This document shows, one piece after another, positions 28,621-37,749 of a stretch of 64,000 bases of DNA. The translations under genes and the position numbers were made by a program. The number at the start of each line of letters is the position of its first letter. Position 1 is the stretch's first letter. Under the pieces are notes generated by a model. That model did not search any database, was not told the DNA's origin, and saw only the letters and a list, made by a program, of their open reading frames with translations. Where the stretch lies: NCBI GenBank assembly GCA_945949735.1, contig CAMFFO010000002.1, forward strand, positions 1 through 64,000. Reading direction: 5' to 3'. The DNA is from an uncultured Clostridia bacterium (lineage in GTDB: Bacteria > Bacillota > Clostridia > Oscillospirales > Oscillospiraceae).

Positions 28621-29886
28621 ATGGAGACAAATGAGCATATGGAGAGCGTGGGTATGGCAAACAATGTACAGCACCCGGATTGGGACGACCTGGGCCGGAG
28701 CATCCAGGAGGCCGTGGACAGGGCCGTGGGTTCCCGGGACTTTGGAAAACTGAATCAAACCATTTCCGACATTGCCGGGAAAGCGGTGGATATGGGCGCA
28801 CAGGCCGTGCGCAAGGGTGTGGAGAACGCGTCCCGCCCCAGGCCCGAATACAAGATCGCAAAACCCAACCTGCCCCAGGAGAAGGTGCAGCTTCCTGCCG
28901 TCTACGCGAAAACCGGAGGGATGACCGCCTGGGGCGTGGTGAAAACCACCTTGGGAGGAATGCTGTCCTTTTCGTTCCTGATCGCGCTGCTGACCCGGCT
29001 GCTGTCCTTTGCCCTGATGGGCACGGCGATTCTGACCTGGGGCATGGCGGCGCTGGGGGTGCTCTTTTTGGGCTCGGTCTGGACGCTGGGCAGCGGCATA
29101 TCCGACCTGTGCACGCTGAGCCGGTTCAACCGCTACCGCAGGGCCCTTGGGACAAGCACCCACCTGGCCCTGGAAAAGCTGGCCCGGAGTGTGGGAAAAA
29201 CAGAGAAATTCGTCCGCCGGGAGGTTCAGCGGATGATCGACAAGGGCCTTTTCCTGGAAGGCCACCTGGACAAGGAGGAGACCTGCCTCATCACCAGCAA
29301 CGAAACCTACCGCAATTTTGAGCGCAGCCGGTTGGAGCTGGAGGCGCGCCAGCGTCAGGAGGCGGAGGAGAAAAGACTCCTGGCCGCCCGGGAGGCTGCC
29401 GAACGGCAGCGGAAGGCCGTGTCGGCCCCGAATGCCCAGGTGCAGGAGGTACTGGATCGGGGAAATGCTTTCATTGCCCAGATCCGCAGCTGCAACGACG
29501 CCATCCCCGGGGAGGAAATCTCCGGGAAGATCTCCCGGATGGAGCTGATCGTTCAGCGGATTTTCCAGCGGGCGGAGCAGCATCCGGAGATTGTCCCCGA
29601 TTTGAAGAGGCTGATGGATTATTACCTGCCCATGACGGTGAAGCTCCTTACCGCTTACGCCGAGATGGACGCCCAGCCCGTCCAGGGGGAGACCATTCAG
29701 GCCTCCAAGCGGGAGATCGAGGACACCCTGGACACCCTGAACCTGGCCTTTGAAAAGCTGCTGGATTCCGTATTCAAGGAGACGGCCATGGACGTTTCCA
29801 GCGATATTTCCGTACTGAACACCCTCCTTGCCCGGGAGGGACTGGCGGAGGATGAATTGACGAAACTCCAGAAACAGAATATCTGA
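28621..29886 (+). CDS. xpaC: XpaC family (5-bromo-4-chloroindolyl phosphate hydrolysis) membrane protein
   Basis: TM pair then LEKLARSVGKTEKFVRREVQRMIDKGLFLEGHLDKEETCLITS...MDYYLPMTVKLLTAYAEMD; immediately upstream of telA. Confidence 0.8.
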   Translation: METNEHMESVGMANNVQHPDWDDLGRSIQEAVDRAVGSRDFGKLNQTISDIAGKAVDMGAQAVRKGVENASRPRPEYKIAKPNLPQEKVQLPAVYAKTGGMTAWGVVKTTLGGMLSFSFLIALLTRLLSFALMGTAILTWGMAALGVLFLGSVWTLGSGISDLCTLSRFNRYRRALGTSTHLALEKLARSVGKTEKFVRREVQRMIDKGLFLEGHLDKEETCLITSNETYRNFERSRLELEARQRQEAEEKRLLAAREAAERQRKAVSAPNAQVQEVLDRGNAFIAQIRSCNDAIPGEEISGKISRMELIVQRIFQRAEQHPEIVPDLKRLMDYYLPMTVKLLTAYAEMDAQPVQGETIQASKREIEDTLDTLNLAFEKLLDSVFKETAMDVSSDISVLNTLLAREGLAEDELTKLQKQNI

Positions 29887-29905
29887 CGAGAAAAGGAGAA
29901 TCCTT

Positions 29906-31051
29906 ATGGAAGACATTAACAAGCCCATTGTACCCAGCCTGACCCTGGAGCCTGATCTGGTGGAGGCACCCCAGCTGGCGGTGGCGGAGGAAACCGCCCT
30001 GCAGCAGCCCCAGGTGGAGGAGCCGGCGCTGACCCCCCAGGAGCGGGAGATGGTGGCCCAGGTTGCCGCCAAGATCGACGTGGAGAACACCGCCCAGATT
30101 CTGCAGTACGGCGCGGGAACCCAGAAGAAAATGGCGGATTTCTCCGACGCGGCCCTGGCCAACGCCCGCACCCAGGACTTAGGCGAGGTGGGCGACCTGA
30201 TCGTCAGCGTGGTGGGAGAGCTGAAGGGCATGGACGCCGATGAGGAAAAGAAGGGCTTCCTGGGCTTCTTCCGTAAGCAGGCTGACAAGCTGGAGACCAT
30301 GAAGAGCCGCTACGCCAAGGCGGAGGTCAATGTGGAGAAAATTGCCGACGCCCTGGAGCAGCATCAGGTGCGGCTGCTGAAGGACTCCGCGCTGCTGGAC
30401 AAGATGTATGAGCAGAACCTGGCCTACTTCAAGGAGCTGACCATGTACATCCTGGCTGGCAAGCAGAAGCTGGAGCAGGTGCGCACTGGGAAGCTGCGGG
30501 AGCTGGAGCAGCAGGCCAAGGCTTCGGGCCTGGCGGAGGATGCCCAGGCTGCCAAGGACCTGGCGGACAAGTGCGCCCGGTTTGAGAAAAAGATCCACGA
30601 TCTGGAGCTGACCCGTGCTATTTCCATTCAGACTGCCCCCCAGATCCGGATGATCCAGAACAACGACAATGTGATGGTGGAGAAAATCCAGACCACCCTG
30701 ATGAATACCATCCCCCTGTGGAAGAACCAGATGGTGCTGGCTCTGGGCATAGCCCACTCCACCGAGGCTGCTCAGGCCCAGCGGCAGGTGACGGACATCA
30801 CCAACGCCCTGCTGAAGCAGAACGCTGAGAAGCTGCACATGGCCTCCGTGGAGACCGCCAAAGAGGCGGAGCGGGGCATCGTGGATATCGAGACCCTGAA
30901 AAAGACCAACGCCGAGCTGATCCAGACCCTGGATGACGTGATGAAGATTCAGACCGAGGGCCGCGCCCAGCGCCTGGCCGCCGAGGCGGAAATGGCAAAG
31001 ATGGAGAACGACCTGAAAGCCAAGCTCCTCCAGATCCGGGACGGACAGTAA
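29906..31051 (+). CDS. telA: TelA-family toxic anion (tellurite) resistance protein
   Basis: 381 aa; FFRKQADKLETMKSRYAKAEVNVEKIADALEQHQVRLLKDSALLDKMYEQNLAYFKELTMYI...IQTAPQIRMIQNNDNVMVEKIQTTLMNTIPLWKNQMVLALG. Confidence 0.9.
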   Translation: MEDINKPIVPSLTLEPDLVEAPQLAVAEETALQQPQVEEPALTPQEREMVAQVAAKIDVENTAQILQYGAGTQKKMADFSDAALANARTQDLGEVGDLIVSVVGELKGMDADEEKKGFLGFFRKQADKLETMKSRYAKAEVNVEKIADALEQHQVRLLKDSALLDKMYEQNLAYFKELTMYILAGKQKLEQVRTGKLRELEQQAKASGLAEDAQAAKDLADKCARFEKKIHDLELTRAISIQTAPQIRMIQNNDNVMVEKIQTTLMNTIPLWKNQMVLALGIAHSTEAAQAQRQVTDITNALLKQNAEKLHMASVETAKEAERGIVDIETLKKTNAELIQTLDDVMKIQTEGRAQRLAAEAEMAKMENDLKAKLLQIRDGQ

Positions 31052-31068
31052 ACGGCATCCAGGGAAGG

Positions 31069-31244
31069 AAAATTGTTGTTTACAGTTTTCAAGCACCTTA
31101 CGTTGCTACCGTAGGGGCGGATATTATCCGCCCGAAACGTTCCGGTTTTTGAGCATTTCCGGTGAATATGCGTGCTATCAATGCGGTAAGGTTGCGGGCG
31201 GATAATATCCGCCCCTACGGTGATAGTGCTGTAAACAACAATTT
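31069..31244. repeat. MITE-like family B copy 2
   Basis: aaaattgttgtttacagttttcaagcacc ... ctgtaaacaacaattt. Confidence 0.9.
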
Positions 31245-31294
31245 ACATTCCTATCATACAAATAGCACCCTTCCGGGTTCCGGAGGGGTGCTGT

Positions 31295-31558
31295 TTATAT
31301 GCGGGAGAGGAAGAGAATTCCTGCCAGAAGCTGCAGAGCCAGGATCAGGGGAATTCCAATGGTGAATTTGGGGTGCCGGGTTTTGTGGCGGGCGGTGTAC
31401 ATTCCGATCAGAGCGCCCAGGCTGCCGCCCAGCAGGGCGGAGGTCATCAGGACGGATTCGGGGATGCGCCACTTCTTTTTTCTGGCGCGGTGCTTGTCCG
31501 CAAGCATAAGTCCGAAGGCCAGGGCATTGATTAAAGCGAGGTACAGGCAAAGTATCAT
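31295..31558 (-). CDS. DUF1294 small membrane protein
   Basis: MILCLYLALINALAFGLMLADKHRARKKKWRIPESVLMTSALLGGSLGALIGMYTARHKTRHPKFTIGIPL. Confidence 0.85.
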   Translation of the reverse strand: MILCLYLALINALAFGLMLADKHRARKKKWRIPESVLMTSALLGGSLGALIGMYTARHKTRHPKFTIGIPLILALQLLAGILFLSRI

Positions 31559-31586
31559 CTGAGAATCCTTTCGGGAGGGATGGATA

Positions 31587-32075
31587 ATGAAAAAACTGTT
31601 CTGGATGCTCCTTCCGCTTCTGCTTCTGGCGGGGTGCGCCGCCCGGGAAACCATGGAAACCCTGGGGGATATCCCGGTGGAGGGGACGGCTGCACCGCAG
31701 AGGCAGATCAGCGTGAAATTGCCGGATGAGGCGGCGGTTCCCGCCGCGGAAAGCGACAGCGGGCGGATCTATCTGTGCAAGGATTACGAAATTATCATCC
31801 AGACCCTGGAAGCAGGGGATCTGGACGAAACCATCCGGACGCTCTCCGGCTATGACCGGGACAGCCTCACGGTGATGAAAACCCGGGCGGAGGGGGCCGA
31901 CCGGTACGATTTTGTCTGGGCCGCCGCCGGGGAAAACGGAGAGCGGCTGGGCCGGGCGGTGATATTGGACGACGGAAATTATCACTACACCATGACGGTG
32001 CTGAAGGACGCCGAGGCAACAAAAAAGACCCAGGTGGTGTGGCGGACGGTGTTTGAATCCTTTTCTCTGGTCTAG
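31587..32075 (+). CDS. Predicted lipoprotein
   Basis: MKKLFWMLLPLLLLAGCAARE lipobox. Confidence 0.75.
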   Translation: MKKLFWMLLPLLLLAGCAARETMETLGDIPVEGTAAPQRQISVKLPDEAAVPAAESDSGRIYLCKDYEIIIQTLEAGDLDETIRTLSGYDRDSLTVMKTRAEGADRYDFVWAAAGENGERLGRAVILDDGNYHYTMTVLKDAEATKKTQVVWRTVFESFSLV

Positions 32076-33061
32076 GTAAGCTCTGAATACTGTTCCAGGG
32101 TTTCCCTGCACAGCTTCACGCATTCGTCAATGACGCTCTGGGGGTAGACAATCTGCGCTTTTGCCCCAAAGCCGATGACCCAGCTGAGGAACATGGGGGA
32201 TACGGCCACATCCACGGTGAAGAGAAAATGCTCCTCGCCGTCGGGAATCAGCATGGTATCCCGGCCGAAACGATCCACCACCACATTCACCAGATCCCGG
32301 TGGAACCGGAGCTTTACGGTGGTGGACTCTCCGGCGTACATCTGAAACAGCCGGTTGGCGTGTTCTGTCAGGGCTTTGCCTGTCAGTTCCGGGCAGGGGA
32401 TCCTCTTTTCTTCGGACAATTGGATATCGCTCATCCGATCCACCCGGTAGCTGGTGACCCCGTGCCGGGGGGACAGGGCCAGAAGGTAGCAGTTTTCATG
32501 ATCCTGGCACAGACCGTAGGGGCTTGCCGTGTAGCTTTTGTCCCGGTAGCGCCGTTTGCCGTCGATCCCCCAGTCAAAATAGCGAAAAACAATCTGCTTG
32601 TTGTGAGCGATGGCTTCCTGAATGGCGTCCACGTTGTAGTAGATGGTCTCGTTCATGCTTTTGACCCGACCGGACACCAGAACGTCCCGCCGCATGAGCT
32701 TGGCGTCGTAAACGCTGCACTGGCTGCACAGCTTCTCGATCAGCTCCCGGGATTTCTTGGCGGTGAGGAACCGGCTGGACTGGACGGCGTCAATGAGCAG
32801 CTTCAGCTCCGGCAGCTCGAAGTTCCGGGAGGCGATGTAATAGCCGCCGTTCTTCCCGGGGAGGGACACGATATCCATGCCGTAGTCCTGGAGGGCCGCA
32901 ATGTCCGAATAGACGGTCTTGCGGTCACAGACAATATTGTGCTGCTGCTCCAGCATGGACAGCAGCTCCGAAGCTCTCACCGGGTGATCCTGGTGAGAGT
33001 TTTGCAGCAGATAGTCCTGAATATAAAAGATCTTCAGCTTTTGGTTGTCGGATTTCGGCAT
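32072..33061 (-). CDS. WYL-domain transcriptional regulator (HTH_11 + WYL)
   Basis: LKIFYIQDYLLQNSHQDHPVRASELLSMLEQQHNIVCDRKTVYSDIAALQDYGMDI...YTASPYGLCQDHENCYLLALSPRHGVTSYRVDRMSDI. Confidence 0.88.
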   Translation of the reverse strand: MPKSDNQKLKIFYIQDYLLQNSHQDHPVRASELLSMLEQQHNIVCDRKTVYSDIAALQDYGMDIVSLPGKNGGYYIASRNFELPELKLLIDAVQSSRFLTAKKSRELIEKLCSQCSVYDAKLMRRDVLVSGRVKSMNETIYYNVDAIQEAIAHNKQIVFRYFDWGIDGKRRYRDKSYTASPYGLCQDHENCYLLALSPRHGVTSYRVDRMSDIQLSEEKRIPCPELTGKALTEHANRLFQMYAGESTTVKLRFHRDLVNVVVDRFGRDTMLIPDGEEHFLFTVDVAVSPMFLSWVIGFGAKAQIVYPQSVIDECVKLCRETLEQYSELT

Positions 33062-33169
33062 GGAACTCCCTCCTTTCCTTCAGTATAGCACATCTATTCG
33101 GCGGTGCAAACGGAAAATTTGCATTTTTTAAGGAAATGTGGTATGGTAAGGCGAAAGGAGGGGCTGCAT

Positions 33170-33997
33170 ATGATTTACGTAGGCTGCCATTTGTCCGCTG
33201 CGGCGGGGTACGAGGCCATGGTGCGCACCGCGCTGGACATCGGCGCAAATACCTTCGCCTTCTTTACCCGGAATCCCCGGGGAAGCCGAGCGAAAAGGGA
33301 GGATCCCGCGGATGCCACCGCTGCCGTGGAGCTTCTGGAGAAAAACGGGTTTGGGCCGCTGGTTGCCCATGGAGCGTATACCATGAATCTGTGTACGGCG
33401 GAGCCTGAGGCCAGGGCTTTCGCGGCGGAGGTGCTGCGGGACGATCTGCGCCGGATGGCGGCGATTCCGGGACAGTATTACAATTTCCATCCCGGCAGCC
33501 ATGTGGGCCGGGGAACCGAGGCTGGGATTGCGGATATCGCCGCGGCCCTGAAAAAGGCTCTGGAGCCCGGGTATCCCGTGACGGTTCTGCTGGAAACCAT
33601 GGCCGGCAAGGGCAGCGAAATCGGGGGCAGCTTCCGGGAGCTGAAGGACATCCTGGACGCGGTTGGCTCCAACAGGGTTGGGGTGTGCCTGGATACCTGC
33701 CACGTCTACGATGGCGGGTACGATATTGTGGGGAATCTGGACGGGGTGATCGCGGAATTCGACGCGGTGATCGGTCTGGGGAGGCTCAAGGCCCTCCACA
33801 TCAACGATTCCAAGAATCCCATGGGCAGCCGGAAGGACCGGCATGAATGTCTTGGAAAAGGAAGTCTGGGGTACGATACCTTCCGGGCTATTGTCAATCA
33901 CCCTGTGCTGAAAGGGCTCCCCATGATTTTGGAAACCCCCAACGAGCTTCCAGGCTACGCCGAAGAAATCCAGTGGCTTCGCAGCGCGGAGAACTGA
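33170..33997 (+). CDS. nfo: Deoxyribonuclease IV (endonuclease IV)
   Basis: MIYVGCHLSAAAGYEAMVRTALDIGANTFAFFTRNPRGSRAK...YNFHPGSHVG...VCLDTCHVYDGGYDI...LHINDSKNPMGSRKDRHECLGKG. Confidence 0.9.
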   Translation: MIYVGCHLSAAAGYEAMVRTALDIGANTFAFFTRNPRGSRAKREDPADATAAVELLEKNGFGPLVAHGAYTMNLCTAEPEARAFAAEVLRDDLRRMAAIPGQYYNFHPGSHVGRGTEAGIADIAAALKKALEPGYPVTVLLETMAGKGSEIGGSFRELKDILDAVGSNRVGVCLDTCHVYDGGYDIVGNLDGVIAEFDAVIGLGRLKALHINDSKNPMGSRKDRHECLGKGSLGYDTFRAIVNHPVLKGLPMILETPNELPGYAEEIQWLRSAEN

Positions 33998-34020
33998 TTG
34001 GGCAGCATGGGGGAGGAAGG

Positions 34021-34197
34021 TAAATTGTTGTTTACAGTTTTCAAGCACCTTACGTTGCTACCGTAGGGGCGGATATTATCCGCCCGAAACGTTCCGGTTT
34101 TTGAGCATTTCCGGTGAATATGCGTGCTATCAATGCGGTAAGGTTGCGGGCGGATAATATCCGCCCCTACGGTGATAGTGCTGTAAACAACAATTTA
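34021..34197. repeat. MITE-like family B copy 3
   Basis: TAAATTGTTGTTTACAG ... CTGTAAACAACAATTTA perfect 17-bp TIR. Confidence 0.92.
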
Positions 34198-34298
34198 CCA
34201 TCCCTGCGCGGGTGTATTTAAGAAATATTAATTTGACAGCGGGCGGGTTTTGTGCCATGCTATACTAGTGATGTTATGGAAGAAGGGACGGTGACGGT

Positions 34299-36020
34299 AT
34301 GGAAGGCTTGCTGGAGGCGTTTTATGCGTCCAGGGATACCTATGTCAGCGTGTATCTGGGACTGCTTCGGTACGCTGCGCCGCTGCTTGCTGTTTTTTTG
34401 CTGGTGCGGTGCGCAAAGCCTTTGCTGACATTTCGCCGGGAGCCGGAAATCTGGGCCTGGCTGAATCTGCCGGGGGACAATCAGATCCCCATTACCCACT
34501 GGGAAAACGTGATCGGACGGAGCAAAAGCTGTGACGTGACCATTAATTTTCCTACGGTATCCCGCAATCACGCGGTGCTGACCCGCTACGACGACGGCAG
34601 CTGGACCATTACCGATGCCGGCTCCAAGGACGGCGTGCAGGTCAATGGAGATCCTGTGCAGATCAGTGTCATCCGGGAGAAGGATGTGATCTCCATCGGC
34701 GGCGTGGATATGCGGCTGCAGCCCATCACCGCCAAGCAGGAGCAGCGTCAGGCGGAGCTGCGCACCAAGGCTGCCAGCGGCTGGGACAGCGTGGGCAATT
34801 TGCTGGTTCTGACACTGCTGCAGTGCCTGATGGTGTTGGGATATCTTCTCGCGGGGAACCGGGAGGACTTTATGACCATCCTCCAGGGTTTTGGCGGGAT
34901 CATGATCTGCCAGTGGGCGCTGCTGATCTTCTATCTGATCATCCGCAGAACCTCCTTCGAGGTGGAAACCCTGGCATTCTTCCTGTGTACCGTGGGTATG
35001 GCGGCCATCGCCTCGGTAAAGCCGGGGGAGACAGTTAAGCAGCTTATTGCCATGGCGCTGGGTGTCGTGACATTCCTGGCTGTGGGCTGGTCGCTGCGGG
35101 ATCTGGAGCGTGCCAAGATTGTCCGTTATCTTGCCGTGGTGGCGGGCGTGGGCTTCCTGGTGATCACACTGCTCTTCGGCCGGGAATACTATGGTGCGAA
35201 GAACTGGCTGGTGATCGGGGGAATGTCCCTGCAGCCCTCGGAGCTGAGCAAGCTCTGTTTCGTCTACGCGGGAGCCTCCACCATGGATCGGATTATGAAC
35301 AAGCGCAATATCATCCTGTTTATCGCCTATTCCGTGGTGATCTGCGGATTTTTGGCGCTGATGAATGATTTCGGAACTGCGCTTATCTTTTTCTGCGCGT
35401 TTCTGGTCATCGCGTACCTGCGCTCCGGGAATATGGGCACCATCGCCCTGGCCGTGACAGCCCTGGGCTTTGCGGGGGTGCTGGCGCTGAAGATCGCCCC
35501 TCACGCCCTGAAACGGTTTGCCGTGTGGCGGCACGTCTGGGAAGATCCCTTCGGGGGTGGTTATCAGCAGACCCAGGCCATGATCTCCATTGCGGCGGGA
35601 GGCCTGCTGGGACTGGGCCCGGATCGGGGACGGCTGCAGAAGGTATTCGCGGCGGACTCGGACATTGTGTTCGCCACCGTATCCGAGGAATGGGGACTGA
35701 TTCTTGCGGTGATTACGGTGCTGTGCATCGTGGTGTTCGGCCTGTTTGCCATTCGAACCGCGAGCGTGACCCGCAGCAGCTTCTATGCCATCGGTGGATG
35801 TACCGCCGCCAGCATTCTGGTAATTCAGACCATTCTCAACTGTCTGGGCACCGTGGATGTGCTTCCCTTTACCGGCGTCACCTTCCCCTTCTTAAGCAAC
35901 GGCGGTACCAGCATGATCGGGGCGTGGGGACTTCTTGGCTTTGTCAAGGCGGCGGATACCCGGCAGAATGCCAGCTTTGCCGTCCGCTTTACAGGCGGTG
36001 GGAGGGATTCCGATGAATAG
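34299..36020 (+). CDS. FHA-FtsW/RodA/SpoVE fusion protein
   Basis: FHA: NVIGRSKSCDVTINFPTVSRNHAVLTRYDDGSWTITDAGSKDGVQVNG; SEDS: GAKNWLVIGGMSLQPSELSKL, LMNDFGTALIFF, VDVLPFTGVTFPFLSNGGTSMIGAW. Confidence 0.9.
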   Translation: MEGLLEAFYASRDTYVSVYLGLLRYAAPLLAVFLLVRCAKPLLTFRREPEIWAWLNLPGDNQIPITHWENVIGRSKSCDVTINFPTVSRNHAVLTRYDDGSWTITDAGSKDGVQVNGDPVQISVIREKDVISIGGVDMRLQPITAKQEQRQAELRTKAASGWDSVGNLLVLTLLQCLMVLGYLLAGNREDFMTILQGFGGIMICQWALLIFYLIIRRTSFEVETLAFFLCTVGMAAIASVKPGETVKQLIAMALGVVTFLAVGWSLRDLERAKIVRYLAVVAGVGFLVITLLFGREYYGAKNWLVIGGMSLQPSELSKLCFVYAGASTMDRIMNKRNIILFIAYSVVICGFLALMNDFGTALIFFCAFLVIAYLRSGNMGTIALAVTALGFAGVLALKIAPHALKRFAVWRHVWEDPFGGGYQQTQAMISIAAGGLLGLGPDRGRLQKVFAADSDIVFATVSEEWGLILAVITVLCIVVFGLFAIRTASVTRSSFYAIGGCTAASILVIQTILNCLGTVDVLPFTGVTFPFLSNGGTSMIGAWGLLGFVKAADTRQNASFAVRFTGGGRDSDE

Positions 36021-37374
36021 AGTTGTAAAAAGAAGCTGGCTTATGGGCCTGTTTGTGTTCCTGCTGCTGGGAGGGCTGTGCTGGTTCCTCTTTGAATACG
36101 CCGTATCCGCGCCGAAGTGGATCGGCTCGGCGGGCTCCAGCTATGTCCATGCCGGAACCGTTGGCTACGGCAGCGTGACCGACCGGGCGGGGGAGAGTCT
36201 GCTGGAAATTGGCGACAGCAAGGCCTACAGTACCGACGCGGCCACCCGGATCTCTACCATGCACTGGCTGGGTGACCGGCAGGGGAACATTTCCGCGCCC
36301 GTCATTTCCAACTACGCGGCGGATATGTCCGGATATGACATCCTGAACGGTGTGTACGATTTTTCAGGACTGGGCGGGGAAATGGAGCTGACCATTTCCG
36401 CCCGGGTGCAGAACACGGCCATGGAGGCCCTGGCGGGAAGAAAGGGCACCGTGGCGGTTTACAATTATAAGACCGGGGAGATCCTCTGTGCAGTGAGCGG
36501 GCCCTCCTATGACCCGGATAACATTCCGGATCTGACGGGGGAGGCTTATGAGGGCGTGTTTCTGAACCGCTTTGTTCAGTCATCCTACGTCCCCGGTTCC
36601 ATCTTCAAGGTGGTGACCGCTGCCGCTGCCCTGGACTGCGTGCCGGACATTCTGGACAGAACCTTCCGCTGCGACGGGGTGGTTCAGTACGGCGAGGAAC
36701 GGGTCACCTGCGAGAAGGCCCATGGAACGCTGGATCTGAAGGGCGCCCTGGCCCATTCCTGCAACTGCTGCTTTGCTCAGATCGCCGAGCTGGTGGGCAG
36801 GAAAAACATGAATGCCTATGTGAAACAGTTCGCCATTACGGAGCCGGTACGCTTTGACGGCATCACCACCGCCAAGGGCAATTACGACGTGTCCGAGGCG
36901 GCTCCGGTGTCCTTCGCCTGGAGCTGTATCGGCCAGTATACGGATCTTGTCAATCCTTGCCGCTTTCTGACCTTTATGGGCAGCATTGCCGGGGGAGGGG
37001 TTGGGGCGGAGCCCTACATCGTTTCCAGCGTCAGCGCGGGAGGAAAGCAGGTGTACACGGCCCAGACTGTGAAAACAGGCCGGATCGTATCCGAAGAGGT
37101 GGCCGGCATCCTCCGGGAGTATCTGGAGAATAATGTGAATACCATCTACGGCGCGGGAAATTTCCCGGGACTCACCGTCTGCGCCAAGTCAGGAACCAGC
37201 CAGCTGGGAGGGGGACAGACCTCCAACGCCATGTTTGCCGGGTTTGTGGCGGAGGAAGCGTATCCGCTGGCATTCCTTGTTGTGGTGGAAAACGGAGGCT
37301 ACGGCGCCAGCACCTGCGTGCCCATCCTCTCCCGGGTTCTGGCTGCCTGCAAGGAGGTCTTGGACGGAGAATAA
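36013..37374 (+). CDS. Penicillin-binding protein transpeptidase (class B-like)
   Basis: YVPGSIFKVVTAAAAL (SxxK), AHSCNCCFAQIAE (SxN), CAKSGTSQLG (KSGT). Confidence 0.9.
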   Translation: MNRVVKRSWLMGLFVFLLLGGLCWFLFEYAVSAPKWIGSAGSSYVHAGTVGYGSVTDRAGESLLEIGDSKAYSTDAATRISTMHWLGDRQGNISAPVISNYAADMSGYDILNGVYDFSGLGGEMELTISARVQNTAMEALAGRKGTVAVYNYKTGEILCAVSGPSYDPDNIPDLTGEAYEGVFLNRFVQSSYVPGSIFKVVTAAAALDCVPDILDRTFRCDGVVQYGEERVTCEKAHGTLDLKGALAHSCNCCFAQIAELVGRKNMNAYVKQFAITEPVRFDGITTAKGNYDVSEAAPVSFAWSCIGQYTDLVNPCRFLTFMGSIAGGGVGAEPYIVSSVSAGGKQVYTAQTVKTGRIVSEEVAGILREYLENNVNTIYGAGNFPGLTVCAKSGTSQLGGGQTSNAMFAGFVAEEAYPLAFLVVVENGGYGASTCVPILSRVLAACKEVLDGE

Positions 37375-37438
37375 CCGGTTTGTGCATTGTTGACAAAAAA
37401 CTACAGAATTGTTAAGAGAATATGTAGTGTTTGCCTCG

Positions 37439-37467
37439 TTGACAAATGTCCTCCCATGAGATACAAT
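37439..37467 (+). promoter_or_regulatory. Sigma-A type promoter of the liv leader/operon
   Basis: TTGACA (37439-37444) - 17 bp - TACAAT (37462-37467). Confidence 0.8.
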
Positions 37468-37497
37468 AGCTTCAAATTCAAGGGGAGGTACAAAGCA

Positions 37498-37668
37498 ATG
37501 ACCGAACGGTTTTCTTCTGCAACCAGTCGTTCCAACCGCTGTTTCGCAGCGGCTGCCTGTGCTGCCTCCTCTTCCGTCCGCGATCTATTGGACACTGCCG
37601 AATTGCTGGTAGTGTCCATTTTCGCGCTTTGCCTGCTGGTACTGCGAATTATGCTGCCAATTGGGTAA
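37498..37668 (+). CDS. Small 56-aa ORF, candidate Leu/Val/Ile-rich leader peptide of the liv operon
   Basis: AGGGGAGG RBS 9 nt upstream; MTERFSSATSRSNRCFAAAACAASSSVRDLLDTAELLVVSIFALCLLVLRIMLPIG*. Confidence 0.7.
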   Translation: MTERFSSATSRSNRCFAAAACAASSSVRDLLDTAELLVVSIFALCLLVLRIMLPIG

Positions 37669-37691
37669 CCGGAATTCATGTTGTATGAAGA

Positions 37692-37722
37692 AGCGGTTAC
37701 GACGAAACGTAGCCGCTTTTTT
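37692..37722 (+). terminator. Intrinsic terminator / attenuator upstream of livJ
   Basis: AGCGGTTACG acgaaa CGTAGCCGCT TTTTT; competing GTAACCG (37665-37671) complementary to CGGTTAC (37694-37700). Confidence 0.75.
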
Positions 37723-37749
37723 ATAGTATGAAGAAAAGGAGAATACATT

